DNA of 48,759 nt from Mycoplasma sp. CAG:877. GTDB lineage: Bacteria > Bacillota_I > Bacilli_A > RF39 > UBA660. The notes beneath the pieces were generated by a model. It ran no database searches, had not been told where the DNA came from, and saw nothing but the letters and a program-made list of their open reading frames with translations. Below are positions 1 through 8,396 of this stretch, piece by piece. Positions within the stretch are counted from its first letter, which is position 1. Every line of letters starts with the position of its first letter. A program made the position numbers and the translations under genes. The stretch lies in assembly GCA_000433455.1 (NCBI GenBank), contig HF992494.1, forward strand, positions 1 to 48,759, written 5' to 3'.

Positions 1-60
1 GTACTATTGATTGCTGTTGGAAGTTTAATTGTGATAAAAAATAAGAATAGGGATATATAG
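1..60 (+). CDS. C-terminal tail of a surface protein (partial, paralogue of the next gene)
   Basis: Only the last 19 codons and a TAG stop are inside the window, in frame from base 1. They encode the end of a hydrophobic membrane segment (VLLIAVGSLIVI) and a basic tail (KNKNRDI). Bases 1-32 are identical to bases 1528-1559, which encode the same part of the membrane anchor of the following gene. This is therefore the end of a tandem paralogue of that gene. Nothing can be said about its ectodomain. Confidence 0.85.
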   Translation, partial: VLLIAVGSLIVIKNKNRDI

Positions 61-69
61 ATTTTTTTA

Positions 70-107
70 AAGAATTATTAAATGTTTGTATTTGATAATT
101 CTTTTTG
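70..107 (+). terminator. Rho-independent terminator
   Basis: Arms 70-78 and 95-103 are perfectly complementary (AAGAATTAT / ATAATTCTT) and are followed by a T-rich run. It closes the partial gene at 1-60 and overlaps the promoter of the next gene. Confidence 0.7.
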
Positions 108-119
108 TTTTGGTATAAT
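92..119 (+). promoter_or_regulatory. SigA-type promoter of the surface-protein gene
   Basis: TTGATA (92-97), a 16-base spacer and TATAAT (114-119) preceded by TGG, an extended -10. The start codon lies about 28 bases downstream. Confidence 0.7.
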
Positions 120-147
120 GTTTGTATAAGATAGAGGAAGTGTGATT

Positions 148-1590
148 ATGAAAAAACGTTTGTTTGTGTTAGGTATGATGTTTTTTTTGCTTTTTTTAGT
201 TGATGTTAAGGCATTACAATTAGAACATTTTAAGGATAGTGTTGTTGATGGGGATAGTTCTATAGATGATGTTTTTATTACGTATAGTTATGATAGTGCA
301 TTAAATAATGATGGGTATTATTTAATGTCTACACAAGGTGTTACTAAATACGATTTAGCACTTAATAGAATTTATCTAAAAAGTAATGATGATATTAATG
401 ATTTATCTTATAGTATGGAAGTTACAGAGGTTGATAAGACAGTTAATACAAATGTTAAAGGAAGTACTGATTTATTGATTGTATTAAAGGACGCTAATGA
501 TAAAATTATTTTTGAAAAATTATTTGGTGGTAATGGCGAGGAGAATGAGTTTTTTTCTTTTCCAACATTTAATAATGATGGTGATTTAGATGGATATGTT
601 ATACGTCTTGCAACGACTTCTAATGATTTAAATGGGGTTAAGGCTGGATATTTAGTAATTAAATATGATTTAGATGGAAATTTATTGTGGCAACATAATG
701 ACATATACAATGATATTTTTGTGTATGATAATATGGGCAATATTGAATCTTTGTTTATAAAAAATGGGGATAATATATCTAGAAAAAGAGTTGAGGGATT
801 TGTAGATTTATGGTCTGTTCCTAAAGTACCATATAATGTGTTTTATAGAACTAGTTATAATAAGTTAGGTAATGCTGATGGATTAATTATGACAGGTGTC
901 TATATTTATAGTATGGGGTGTGAACAGGGTAAGATTGTTAAGTATGATTTGGATGGAAATAATGTATTTGAAACTAAAGCTGATAGTTGTGGTAATGATT
1001 ATTATAATGTTGTTAATTTTAAGAATGAAAAAGGTATCATTGATGGTTATTTAGTTAGTGGTACTATTCAGAACTCTAAGGCTGGATTGTTTAGATATGA
1101 TTTAGATGGTAACCTTATTGAAAAGATTTCAAATGATAGTATAACTTCATATTATTATGCTATGGAAAGTTTTAATGAAAACAACAAGTTTAATGGTTAT
1201 GTAGTTCTTGGAAAAGATGCAAATAATAAAATATTTATATCTAAATATATATATCCTAGTTTTGAGATAAAAACTGATTTTAGTGATTTTGGTACTATTA
1301 ATGTTGATAAAGATGCTATTCCTGGTACTTTGGTAAGAGTAAGTGTAGTTGTAAAAGAGGGATATAGTCTTGATAGAATTATTGTAAAAGATGAGTCTGG
1401 TGAGGAGATAAAAGTTAATAGTGATGGTACTTTTATAATGCCAGAAGGAAAAATAACAGTTAGTGCAATATATAAAAGAATAACTAATCCTGATACAGTA
1501 TCTGCAGCTTATATGGTGCTTGGTATTGTACTATTGATTGCTGTTGGAAGTTTAATTGTAATTAGGCAAAATAATAAGAAAAACGACTAA
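148..1590 (+). CDS. Membrane-anchored surface protein with InlB-type domain
   Basis: This is a 480-residue exported protein of unknown function. An N-terminal signal peptide ends near VKA (residues 1-23). The ectodomain carries a recurring (K/R)YDLDGN motif near residues 172, 264 and 315, suggesting a beta-propeller-like repeat. A divergent InlB B-repeat-like domain spans about 372-445 (ends with a MPEGKITVSAIYK-type motif). A single C-terminal membrane helix (about 452-470) is followed by a short Lys/Asn tail. I chose ATG 148 because the GAGGAAG box at 134-140 sits 7 bases upstream; GTG 142 would leave only one base. The tail of a tandem paralogue lies just upstream. The signal-peptide codons contain T8 and T7 runs that could slip. 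Adhesin-like is an inference. Confidence 0.8.
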   Translation: MKKRLFVLGMMFFLLFLVDVKALQLEHFKDSVVDGDSSIDDVFITYSYDSALNNDGYYLMSTQGVTKYDLALNRIYLKSNDDINDLSYSMEVTEVDKTVNTNVKGSTDLLIVLKDANDKIIFEKLFGGNGEENEFFSFPTFNNDGDLDGYVIRLATTSNDLNGVKAGYLVIKYDLDGNLLWQHNDIYNDIFVYDNMGNIESLFIKNGDNISRKRVEGFVDLWSVPKVPYNVFYRTSYNKLGNADGLIMTGVYIYSMGCEQGKIVKYDLDGNNVFETKADSCGNDYYNVVNFKNEKGIIDGYLVSGTIQNSKAGLFRYDLDGNLIEKISNDSITSYYYAMESFNENNKFNGYVVLGKDANNKIFISKYIYPSFEIKTDFSDFGTINVDKDAIPGTLVRVSVVVKEGYSLDRIIVKDESGEEIKVNSDGTFIMPEGKITVSAIYKRITNPDTVSAAYMVLGIVLLIAVGSLIVIRQNNKKND

Positions 1591-1610
1591 AATTAGAATT
1601 TGGTTTGAAG

Positions 1611-1643
1611 TAGCAAATAAAAAAATATTTGCTATTTTCTTTC
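1611..1643 (+). terminator. Rho-independent terminator
   Basis: A perfect 9-bp stem (TAGCAAATA 1611-1619 / TATTTGCTA 1626-1634) is followed by a T-rich stretch. It ends the surface-protein transcript. Confidence 0.85.
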
Positions 1644-1650
1644 TTTGTAC

Positions 1651-1656
1651 TATAAT
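1651..1656 (+). promoter_or_regulatory. -10 box for the acyltransferase/acyl-ligase operon
   Basis: TATAAT lies 20 bases upstream of ATG 1677, with an RBS (TAGGAG, 1665-1670) between. I see no convincing -35 box. Confidence 0.5.
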
Positions 1657-1676
1657 TGATATTGTAGGAGAAAAAA

Positions 1677-2249
1677 ATGAAGAATTGGTTTTATAATATA
1701 ATTAGGGTGTTTTTAAAGATAAATGTTTATTTATTTTTTCATCCTAAAGTAAAGGGAAAAGAAAATATATTAGAGAGTGGTTCTATAGTTTTAGCAGGAA
1801 ATCATACTAAATGGTTAGATCCTTTACTGCTTATAGCAACAGTTCCTAGAAAGATTCATTTTATGGCTAAGATTGAGTTATTTAAGGGAATAGAAGGAGT
1901 TGTTGTACGTAGTATGGGTTGTATTCCAGTAAATAGAAAGATACATGATAAAGATTCTTTAAAGAGTGCTAAAGATGAACTTAGAAAAGGAGAAGTAATA
2001 GGTATTTTTTCAGAAGGGACTATTAATAGAACAGATGATGTTGTTATGCCTTTTAAAATAGGGGCGGTGAAAATGACTAATGATACAGATAGTTTATTAG
2101 TACCATTTGTTATTAAAGGTAAATATAATATTATTGGTAAAAGTGTTAGTATAGAGTTTTTAAAAAGTAGAAAGATTACTGATGATTTAGATAGTGAAAA
2201 TAAAAAATTAATGGATGATATTTCTAAAAAATTGGAGGAATTTAATTGA
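1677..2249 (+). CDS. PlsC-family acyltransferase (copy 1)
   Basis: This is a 190-residue member of the lysophospholipid/1-acyl-glycerol-3-phosphate acyltransferase family. Members transfer an acyl group from acyl-CoA or acyl-ACP to a glycerol-phosphate type acceptor at the membrane. The catalytic HX4D motif is NHTKWLD (H43, D48). The glycerol-phosphate-binding block is degenerate: FSEGTI (111-116) replaces FPEGTR, losing the Pro and Arg found in the other two copies. A hydrophobic N-terminus (about 5-22) could dip into the membrane. It is the first gene of a five-gene cluster and overlaps the next gene by 4 bases. Family assignment is secure. The exact acceptor is unknown, and copy 1 may differ in specificity. 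Confidence 0.9.
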   Translation: MKNWFYNIIRVFLKINVYLFFHPKVKGKENILESGSIVLAGNHTKWLDPLLLIATVPRKIHFMAKIELFKGIEGVVVRSMGCIPVNRKIHDKDSLKSAKDELRKGEVIGIFSEGTINRTDDVVMPFKIGAVKMTNDTDSLLVPFVIKGKYNIIGKSVSIEFLKSRKITDDLDSENKKLMDDISKKLEEFN

Positions 2250-3973
2250 ACGTTATAAATTTAATAAAACAAAAATTAATTAAAACACCTTGGGCTAAGT
2301 ATTATAAAAAAGAAGATTTAAAATTAAAAGTACCAGATATTTCAATGTATGAGGCTTTAAAAGAAGTTGTATTAAAATATGAAAGTAGAACAGCTATTAA
2401 TTATTTTGGAAAAAAACTTAGTTATAGAGAATTTTTAAATTTAATAGATAAAGCTGCTTTAGCTTTTAGAAGTCAAGGAGTAAGAAGAGGGGATATTGTT
2501 ACTATATGTATGCCTAATACACCTGAGGCAATGATAGCGTTTTATGCAGTTAATAAGATCGGAGCTATTAGTAATATGATTCATCCTTTGTCTGGAGAAA
2601 TTGAAATAAAGGAATATTTAACTAGTACTAATAGTGTTATGTTAGTTATGATAGATGTTTGTTATGATAAAGTAAAAAATATTATTAAAGATACTAGTGT
2701 TTATAAGACTATAGTAGTTTCTGCTAGAGATAGTATGCCTTTTTTTACGGGGCTTGGATATCAAATTAGTCAAGGCTTTAAAATAAAAGGTCCAGCTAAG
2801 AGTGAAGCTTATTTATATTGGAATGATTTTTTAAAGAAGGCAAGTGGATATAATCATTTGGTTGATATAAAGATTTCTAAAGATGATCCAGCTGTTATAC
2901 TTCATTCTGGGGGAACTACTGGTAAACCTAAGGGTATTATTTTATCTAATGGGAATTTTAATGCTTTAACAGAACAAGCTAAAATAGTTTTTAATGATGT
3001 AGAGGTTGGGGATAGAGTACTTGGGATAATGCCTATATTTCATGGGTTTGGATTAGGTGTATCTACTATTGGACCTTTTATATTAGGGTGTGAACTTATA
3101 ATGGTACCACAGTTTAATGCTAAAAAGTTTGATAAATTACTTGAAAAATATAAGCCTAATGTAATATTTGGGGTACCAACATTGTATGAGGCTTTGGCTG
3201 GTACTAAGAATGATTATCTTGATTTAAGTGGTTTAAAATATGCTATTTCTGGAGGAGATAGTTTATCTAGAAATTTAATTAAGAGAGTTAATGATTATTT
3301 AAGCAGTCATAATGCTAAGATTAAGATTAGTCAAGGATATGGAATGACTGAGTCTTTAGCAGCAGTGGCTTTATCTTATGGTGAAGCTTATAGGGAAGAT
3401 AGTATTGGAATACCTTTTCCTGGTAACTATATAAAAATAGTTACTCCTGAAACACAAGAAGAAGTTCCTTATGGAGAAGATGGGGAAATATGTATATCTG
3501 GTCCTACTGTTATGCTTGGTTATTTAGATAATGAAAAAGAAACTAATGAGATGTTACAAATACATAAAGATGGTATGATATGGCTTCATACAGGGGATAT
3601 TGGTATGATGAATAGTGATGGTATCCTATATTATAAACAACGTCTTAAAAGGCTTATTATTAGCTCTGGATATAATATTTATCCTAGTCATATCGAAGAA
3701 GTTATTGAAGGACATCCTTCAGTATTAAAATGCAGTGTTATTGGAATACCTCATCCTTATAAAGTAGAAGTTCCTAAAGCTTTTATCGTTTTAAAGAATG
3801 ATTATAATCCTTTAACAGTTAAAGCTAGTATTAAAGAATATTGTAAGAAGAATTTAGCAAGTTATGCTATTCCTAAAGAGTTTGAATTTAGGAAGAGTTT
3901 ACCTAAGACTTTGATAGGTAAAGTAGACTTTAAAAAATTAAGGGAGGAAGAAGTAAAAAATGAAGAAAAATAG
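2246..3973 (+). CDS. Acyl-adenylate ligase (AMP-binding, acyl-CoA/acyl-ACP synthetase type; copy 1)
   Basis: This 575-residue ANL-superfamily enzyme activates a carboxylic acid, probably a fatty acid, as acyl-AMP and passes it to a thiol carrier. Landmarks in order are the P-loop-like motif SGGTTGKPKG (near 220), GYGMTE (near 364), HTGDIG (near 448), the hinge region RLKRLIISSGYNIYP, and a C-terminal GKVDFKKL with the expected catalytic Lys near 559. Translation starts at TTG 2246, overlapping the previous stop; GGAGG at 2234-2238 is correctly spaced. The paralogue at 4585 begins MNVVDLL at an ATG, matching MNVINLI here and confirming the start. Whether the carrier is CoA or ACP cannot be told; no ACP gene is visible nearby. 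Confidence 0.9.
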   Translation: MNVINLIKQKLIKTPWAKYYKKEDLKLKVPDISMYEALKEVVLKYESRTAINYFGKKLSYREFLNLIDKAALAFRSQGVRRGDIVTICMPNTPEAMIAFYAVNKIGAISNMIHPLSGEIEIKEYLTSTNSVMLVMIDVCYDKVKNIIKDTSVYKTIVVSARDSMPFFTGLGYQISQGFKIKGPAKSEAYLYWNDFLKKASGYNHLVDIKISKDDPAVILHSGGTTGKPKGIILSNGNFNALTEQAKIVFNDVEVGDRVLGIMPIFHGFGLGVSTIGPFILGCELIMVPQFNAKKFDKLLEKYKPNVIFGVPTLYEALAGTKNDYLDLSGLKYAISGGDSLSRNLIKRVNDYLSSHNAKIKISQGYGMTESLAAVALSYGEAYREDSIGIPFPGNYIKIVTPETQEEVPYGEDGEICISGPTVMLGYLDNEKETNEMLQIHKDGMIWLHTGDIGMMNSDGILYYKQRLKRLIISSGYNIYPSHIEEVIEGHPSVLKCSVIGIPHPYKVEVPKAFIVLKNDYNPLTVKASIKEYCKKNLASYAIPKEFEFRKSLPKTLIGKVDFKKLREEEVKNEEK

Positions 3974-4556
3974 TGAACCTGATAAAATGAGATCTTATAG
4001 ATTTTTTAAGGCTATTTTAGTACCTATATTTAAATTTTGGTATAGACCGACTATTATTGGAAAAGAAAATATTCCGGAAGATGGAGCTATATTAATAGTT
4101 GGTAATCATAAACATGTATATGATCAATGTTTAGCTATAATGGCTACTAAGAGAACTATACATTATATGGCTAAGAAGGAGTATTTTGAAGGAAGACATG
4201 CTTGGTTTTTTAGAATGGTAGGATGTATTCCTGTTGATAGGAGTAAGAAGGATACTGAGGCTGTTAGTGTTGCTCTTGATGTATTAAACAAGAAGGAAGC
4301 TTTAGGATTGTTTCCAGAAGGAACTAGAAATAAAACTGATAAGTTCTTATTACCTTTTAAATTTGGGGCTGTTTCGATGGCTCATAAAACGGATGCTTTA
4401 TTAGTGCCATTTGGTCTTACAGGAGATTATAAATTTAGAAGTAAGAATTTAACAATACGTTTTGGTAAGCCATTTAAAGTAGGCAATGATTTAGAAAAAG
4501 CAAATAAAAAATTAGAAAAAGAAGTAGAGAAGTTGATGAGAGCTAATTTAGATTAG
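3960..4556 (+). CDS. PlsC-family acyltransferase (copy 2)
   Basis: This 198-residue phospholipid acyltransferase-family protein has canonical motifs: NHKHVYD (H50, D55) for HX4D catalysis and FPEGTRNK (from about 118) for acceptor phosphate binding. The start ATG overlaps the end of the upstream ligase by 14 bases, with GGGAGG at 3942-3947, so the two are probably translationally coupled. In E. coli Aas, the same two activities (acyltransferase and acyl-ACP synthetase) are fused in one polypeptide that repairs lysophospholipids. Here they are separate but adjacent. Substrate is inferred from family and context. Confidence 0.92.
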   Translation: MKKNSEPDKMRSYRFFKAILVPIFKFWYRPTIIGKENIPEDGAILIVGNHKHVYDQCLAIMATKRTIHYMAKKEYFEGRHAWFFRMVGCIPVDRSKKDTEAVSVALDVLNKKEALGLFPEGTRNKTDKFLLPFKFGAVSMAHKTDALLVPFGLTGDYKFRSKNLTIRFGKPFKVGNDLEKANKKLEKEVEKLMRANLD

Positions 4557-4584
4557 TTTTCTTTTGGTGTGGAGGTGGCTTTAA

Positions 4585-6303
4585 ATGAATGTTGTTGATT
4601 TACTCCGACAAAGTAGAGTGAAGATTCCGTGGAAAAAGTATTATACTAAAGAAGAGTTAAAGTTTAAGGTAGAAGATATTTCTATTTATGAGATGTTTAA
4701 AAGAAGTGCTCTTAATAATTTAAATTATCCAGCAGTTAATTATTATGGGAGAGTGTATAGTTATAAAGAATTTTTAAAAAGGATTGATAGAGCGGCTTTA
4801 TCTTTTTCGCGTATTGGGGTAAAAAAGGGAGATATTGTTACGATATGTATGCCTAATACGCCTGAAGGGTTAATTAGTTTTTATGCGGTTAGTAAGATAG
4901 GTGCAATTAGTAATATGATTCATCCTTTATCTGGAGAAGAGGAGATTAAGAATTATTTAAATAGTACTAAGAGTAAATATTTAGTAATGGTTGATTTTTG
5001 TTATGAGAAGGTTAGAAATGTTATTAGTGAGACTGATGTATGTAAAGTTATAGTGGCTCCTGTTAGTAATTCTATGTTTCCTCATATGCAAGCAGGATAT
5101 AAGTTTAAGACTTGGAGAATGAAGAAACCTAGGAGAAGTAAGTTATATACTTATTGGAATGATTTTATTATTAGTAGTTATTTTGAAACTGAAAAACCTA
5201 TCTCTTGTAAAGCTGAGGATCCAGCTGTTATACTTCATTCTGGAGGAACTACTGGTAAACCTAAGGGTATTGTGTTATCAAATGGTAATTTTAATGCTTT
5301 AGCGTTACAAGCAAGAGTTATTTTTAAGGATTTAAAACCTCGTGATAAAGTGTTAGGAATAATGCCTATATTTCATGGCTTTGGACTTGGTGTTTCTTTT
5401 CACATTCCATTTGGTTTAGGCTGTGAAGTTATTTTGGTACCACAGTTTAATGCTAAAAAGTTTGATGAATTACTTGAAAAGTATCGTCCAAATGTTATAT
5501 GTGGTGTTCCTACTTTGTATGAAGCTTTGACTAATACGAAGAATAAAAAGTTAGATCTTAGTATGTTAAAGTATGTTATTTCTGGAGGAGATAGTTTATC
5601 TAGTAATTTGTCTGAGCGAATCAATGACTTTTTACTTAGTCATGGTAGTAAAGTTAAAGTTAGTCAAGGTTATGGAATGACAGAGGCTTTAGCGGCAGTG
5701 GCTTTATCTTTTGGAGATGCTTATAGAGATGGTAGTATTGGAATACCTTTTCCAGGTAATTATATAAAGATTGTTAAACCTGGTACACAAGATGAGGTTC
5801 CTTACGAAGAAGATGGAGAAATTTGTGTATCCGGTCCCACTGTTATGCTTGGTTATTTAGATAATGAAAAAGAGACTAATGAAATGTTACAGAAACATAA
5901 TGATGGTATGATTTGGCTACATACTGGGGATATTGGTATGATGAATGAGAATGGAATTATTTATTATAAACAGAGATTAAAGAGAATGATTATTAGTTCT
6001 GGATATAATGTTTACCCTAGTTATATTGAAAAAGTAATAGAAGAGCATCCAGCAGTTTTAAATTGTAGTGTTATTGGAGTACCGCATCCTTATAAAGTAG
6101 AGGTTCCTAAGGCATATATAGTTTTAAAAGATGGCTATAGTCCAATTAGTGTAAAGAGTAGTATAAAGGAACATTGTAAAAAGAATTTAGCAGTTTATTC
6201 TATTCCGCATGAGTTTGTATATAGAAAAAGTCTCCCTCAAACTTTGATGGGTAAGATTGATTTTAAGAAGTTACAAGAGGATGATGATGAAGAAGAAGAG
6301 TAG
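4585..6303 (+). CDS. Acyl-adenylate ligase (AMP-binding; copy 2)
   Basis: This 572-residue paralogue of the ligase at 2246 is alignable over its whole length. It carries the same intact motifs: SGGTTGKPKG near 218, GYGMTE, HTGDIG, the RLKRMIISSGYNVYP hinge, and a C-terminal GKIDFKKL with the catalytic Lys. It differs most from copy 1 at about residues 145-200, a region likely to shape the acyl pocket, which suggests a different acid preference (inference). A strong RBS (GGAGGTGG, 4571-4578) precedes ATG 4585. The C-terminus is very acidic (EDDDEEEE). It is followed by a third plsC copy that starts inside its 3' end. Confidence 0.9.
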   Translation: MNVVDLLRQSRVKIPWKKYYTKEELKFKVEDISIYEMFKRSALNNLNYPAVNYYGRVYSYKEFLKRIDRAALSFSRIGVKKGDIVTICMPNTPEGLISFYAVSKIGAISNMIHPLSGEEEIKNYLNSTKSKYLVMVDFCYEKVRNVISETDVCKVIVAPVSNSMFPHMQAGYKFKTWRMKKPRRSKLYTYWNDFIISSYFETEKPISCKAEDPAVILHSGGTTGKPKGIVLSNGNFNALALQARVIFKDLKPRDKVLGIMPIFHGFGLGVSFHIPFGLGCEVILVPQFNAKKFDELLEKYRPNVICGVPTLYEALTNTKNKKLDLSMLKYVISGGDSLSSNLSERINDFLLSHGSKVKVSQGYGMTEALAAVALSFGDAYRDGSIGIPFPGNYIKIVKPGTQDEVPYEEDGEICVSGPTVMLGYLDNEKETNEMLQKHNDGMIWLHTGDIGMMNENGIIYYKQRLKRMIISSGYNVYPSYIEKVIEEHPAVLNCSVIGVPHPYKVEVPKAYIVLKDGYSPISVKSSIKEHCKKNLAVYSIPHEFVYRKSLPQTLMGKIDFKKLQEDDDEEEE

Positions 6304-6877
6304 TATGTTTGGATTTAGGTTTTTTAAAGGATTACTTGGAATATTCTTCTTAATCCTTTTTAGACCTAAGATAATAGGTAGAGAAAATATACCAGATGAT
6401 GGTGGGGTAATACTTGCTGGAAATCATAGGCATATATTTGATCCTTGTATGCCAATATTATCTACGAAAAGGCCAGTTCATTATATGGCAAAGAAAGAGT
6501 TGTTTGATAGTTCTGTTGGATGGTTTTTTAGAGTAGTTGGCTGTATACCAGTTGATAGAGGTCATGATAATACGAATAGTAAGGAGGTTGCGGTTAGAGT
6601 ACTTAATGATGGTGAAATACTTGGAATATTTCCAGAAGGTACTAGAAATAAAACTTGTAAGGAATTATTACCATTTAAGTATGGAACAGTTTCAATGTCT
6701 TATAAGACTAAGGCTTTGATTGTACCTTTTGCAATAACTGGTAAGTATAGACTATTTAATAATGGATTAACTATTAGATTTGGAAAAGGTTTTTTAGCCG
6801 ATGATGATTTTGAAGAGTCTAACAAAAGACTTGCTAGTGAGATAGAAAAACTAATTAGTGAAAATACTGGTAAATAG
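6287..6877 (+). CDS. PlsC-family acyltransferase (copy 3)
   Basis: This 196-residue member of the PlsC family has NHRHIFD (near 46-52) and FPEGTRNK (from about 115), both canonical. Three ATG codons stand in a row at 6281, 6284 and 6287. I chose 6287 because AAGAGG (6275-6280) is then 6 bases upstream and because the product MKKKSSMFGFRFFKG aligns with the start of copy 2 (RSYRFFKA). The gene overlaps the upstream ligase by 17 bases. Copy 3 is closer to copy 2 than to copy 1, so the cluster probably grew by duplication of an acs-plsC pair. It is the last gene before a terminator. Confidence 0.9.
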   Translation: MKKKSSMFGFRFFKGLLGIFFLILFRPKIIGRENIPDDGGVILAGNHRHIFDPCMPILSTKRPVHYMAKKELFDSSVGWFFRVVGCIPVDRGHDNTNSKEVAVRVLNDGEILGIFPEGTRNKTCKELLPFKYGTVSMSYKTKALIVPFAITGKYRLFNNGLTIRFGKGFLADDDFEESNKRLASEIEKLISENTGK

Positions 6878-6886
6878 TGTAAAGTG

Positions 6887-6918
6887 AGAAAAGTTTGAGA
6901 GAGAGAACTTTTCTTTTT
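6887..6918 (+). terminator. Rho-independent terminator of the acyl cluster
   Basis: Perfect arms AGAAAAGTT (6887-6895) and AACTTTTCT (6906-6914), followed by T residues. Confidence 0.85.
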
Positions 6919-6927
6919 ATGTTATTA

Positions 6928-6933
6928 TATAAT
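6928..6933 (+). promoter_or_regulatory. -10 box for the alpha/beta hydrolase gene
   Basis: TATAAT 11 bases before the start codon, immediately after a terminator. The leader would be very short, with GGTGGT at 6935-6940 as RBS. Confidence 0.45.
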
Positions 6934-6943
6934 TGGTGGTAAT

Positions 6944-7789
6944 ATGAAGACAACAAATGTTAATAGTTTTGATCAGACACTTAAATATAAGTTATATAGA
7001 ACTGTTTATGAAATTATTCATCCAACTATATCAAAGAAAAATATTTCTAGTTATAGAATAGTTTTTAATGATGATGTTTTACCAGTTAGAGTCTTTTATC
7101 CAAAGAAAGTTTCTAATATTTCGAGGGTTATTATATATGTTCCTGGTGTTACAGAGGTTACTGGTTGTTTAGGCGACTATGCAGAAATTTGCAGAAATAT
7201 TTCTCATGAAACAGAAGAGTTAGTTATAGCTTTAGATTTGGATGATATAGATAGTTCTTCTTTTTTAGATGTATTTGATTGGTGTTATAGAAGCTTTTTA
7301 TATTTAAGAACAGAGTTAGAAAAACTTGGTATTTTAGATAATAATATTACTTTGATGGGGGATTCTATTGGAGCTAGCACTATTTTAGGAATAGTTAGAA
7401 AGAGTGGAACTAAAGATAGTAGATTAGTTTTATTTTATCCTGTTGTTTCTGATGCTTGTTTAGATAAAAGCTCTAAAGGAATTGATTCTTTAGTTATAAA
7501 AAAGATAAAGAAGTTTTATAAGGAACATGTTAAGAATAGGAAATTACTAAGTAATGAAATTATTTTTCCTGACTGTAATAAAGATTATAAGTATGAAAAT
7601 GATATGTTATTTATCGTAGGTAATGCTGATCCTTTGAAGAAAGATATTTTGGAGTATTATAATAGAATTAATTATGATGGAAGACTAGAGTTTTTAGAAC
7701 TAGAGTTTTGTGGACATGGATTTTTAAATGAAATGGATGAGTTTTTAGTTAATGAAGTATCAAGTAAAGTGGTTGAGTTTTTGAAGTAG
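6944..7789 (+). CDS. Alpha/beta-hydrolase fold protein
   Basis: This 281-residue cytosolic protein has features of the serine hydrolase/esterase family. A hydrophobic strand ends in YVPGV (65-69) at the oxyanion-hole position. The nucleophile elbow is GDSIG with Ser141. A late acid appears in GNADPL, and a C-terminal His in CGHGF. These give a complete Ser-Asp-His triad in the usual order. There is no signal peptide. It has its own promoter and sits directly after the acyl-transfer cluster, so a lipid- or thioester-related substrate is possible, but that is context only. Confidence 0.7.
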   Translation: MKTTNVNSFDQTLKYKLYRTVYEIIHPTISKKNISSYRIVFNDDVLPVRVFYPKKVSNISRVIIYVPGVTEVTGCLGDYAEICRNISHETEELVIALDLDDIDSSSFLDVFDWCYRSFLYLRTELEKLGILDNNITLMGDSIGASTILGIVRKSGTKDSRLVLFYPVVSDACLDKSSKGIDSLVIKKIKKFYKEHVKNRKLLSNEIIFPDCNKDYKYENDMLFIVGNADPLKKDILEYYNRINYDGRLEFLELEFCGHGFLNEMDEFLVNEVSSKVVEFLK

Positions 7790-7792
7790 ATT

Positions 7793-7814
7793 AGTAGTGA
7801 AAAACTACTTTTTC
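7793..7814 (+). terminator. Rho-independent terminator
   Basis: AGTAGT (7793-7798) and ACTACT (7804-7809) with a GAAAA loop and T-run. Confidence 0.8.
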
Positions 7815-7835
7815 TTTTATGTTTTTTGAATTTTA

Positions 7836-7844
7836 TGTTATAAT
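7836..7844 (+). promoter_or_regulatory. Extended -10 promoter
   Basis: TGT followed by TATAAT (7839-7844), 18 bases before the DUF1003 start codon. No clear -35. Confidence 0.6.
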
Positions 7845-7862
7845 TTTTATGGTGATGATGTT

Positions 7863-8396
7863 ATGGAAAAAAGAAAGACTAAAAAAGATATTGTTAAAAT
7901 GTTATTAAAGAATTCTGAACTTGAAGCACAAGATGAGGAAGAGTTATTGGATTTATTAGTTGAACAACCTATTGCAATTGATGTAGATAAGCAGGAAGCT
8001 CAAAAAATGTCGTTTGGCGATAGGGCTGCTGATAAAGTAAGTGAGGTTGCTGGTAGTTGGGCTTTTGTATTAGGATTTTTGTTATTTTTAATTGTTTGGA
8101 TTATTGTTAATACTTTCATTTTGATGGATGAAGGAGCACCAGATCCGTTTCCTTATGTACTTCTTAATTTGGTTTTATCTTGTATTGCAGCAATTCAGGC
8201 TCCAATTATTATGATGAGTCAAAATAGGCAAGCGGCAAAAGATAGTTTAAGAAACCAAAATGATTATAGGACGGATTTAAAGAGTGAACTTATTTTAGAG
8301 TCTTTACATGATCATATTAATGAAGTATTAAAGAATCAAAAGAGAATTATTAAGTTGTTAGAGGATGATAATGATGAAGAAGTTGTTGATAAATAG
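7863..8396 (+). CDS. DUF1003 family membrane protein
   Basis: This 177-residue integral membrane protein is recognisable as DUF1003 from two helices (about 67-87 and 96-118). The second carries the family signature LNLVLSCIAAIQAPIIMMSQNRQ. A helical acidic C-terminus (about 125-177) follows, and an N-terminal soluble segment (1-60) precedes. The biochemical role of DUF1003 is not established. The last 23 bases overlap the start of the downstream lipoprotein gene, so the two are co-transcribed and likely coupled. Confidence 0.88.
   Translation: MEKRKTKKDIVKMLLKNSELEAQDEEELLDLLVEQPIAIDVDKQEAQKMSFGDRAADKVSEVAGSWAFVLGFLLFLIVWIIVNTFILMDEGAPDPFPYVLLNLVLSCIAAIQAPIIMMSQNRQAAKDSLRNQNDYRTDLKSELILESLHDHINEVLKNQKRIIKLLEDDNDEEVVDK

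Noticed and set aside
408..740. A 110-codon minus-strand open frame inside the surface-protein gene.
   Set aside because: It is fully antisense to a well-supported gene, with no RBS or promoter.
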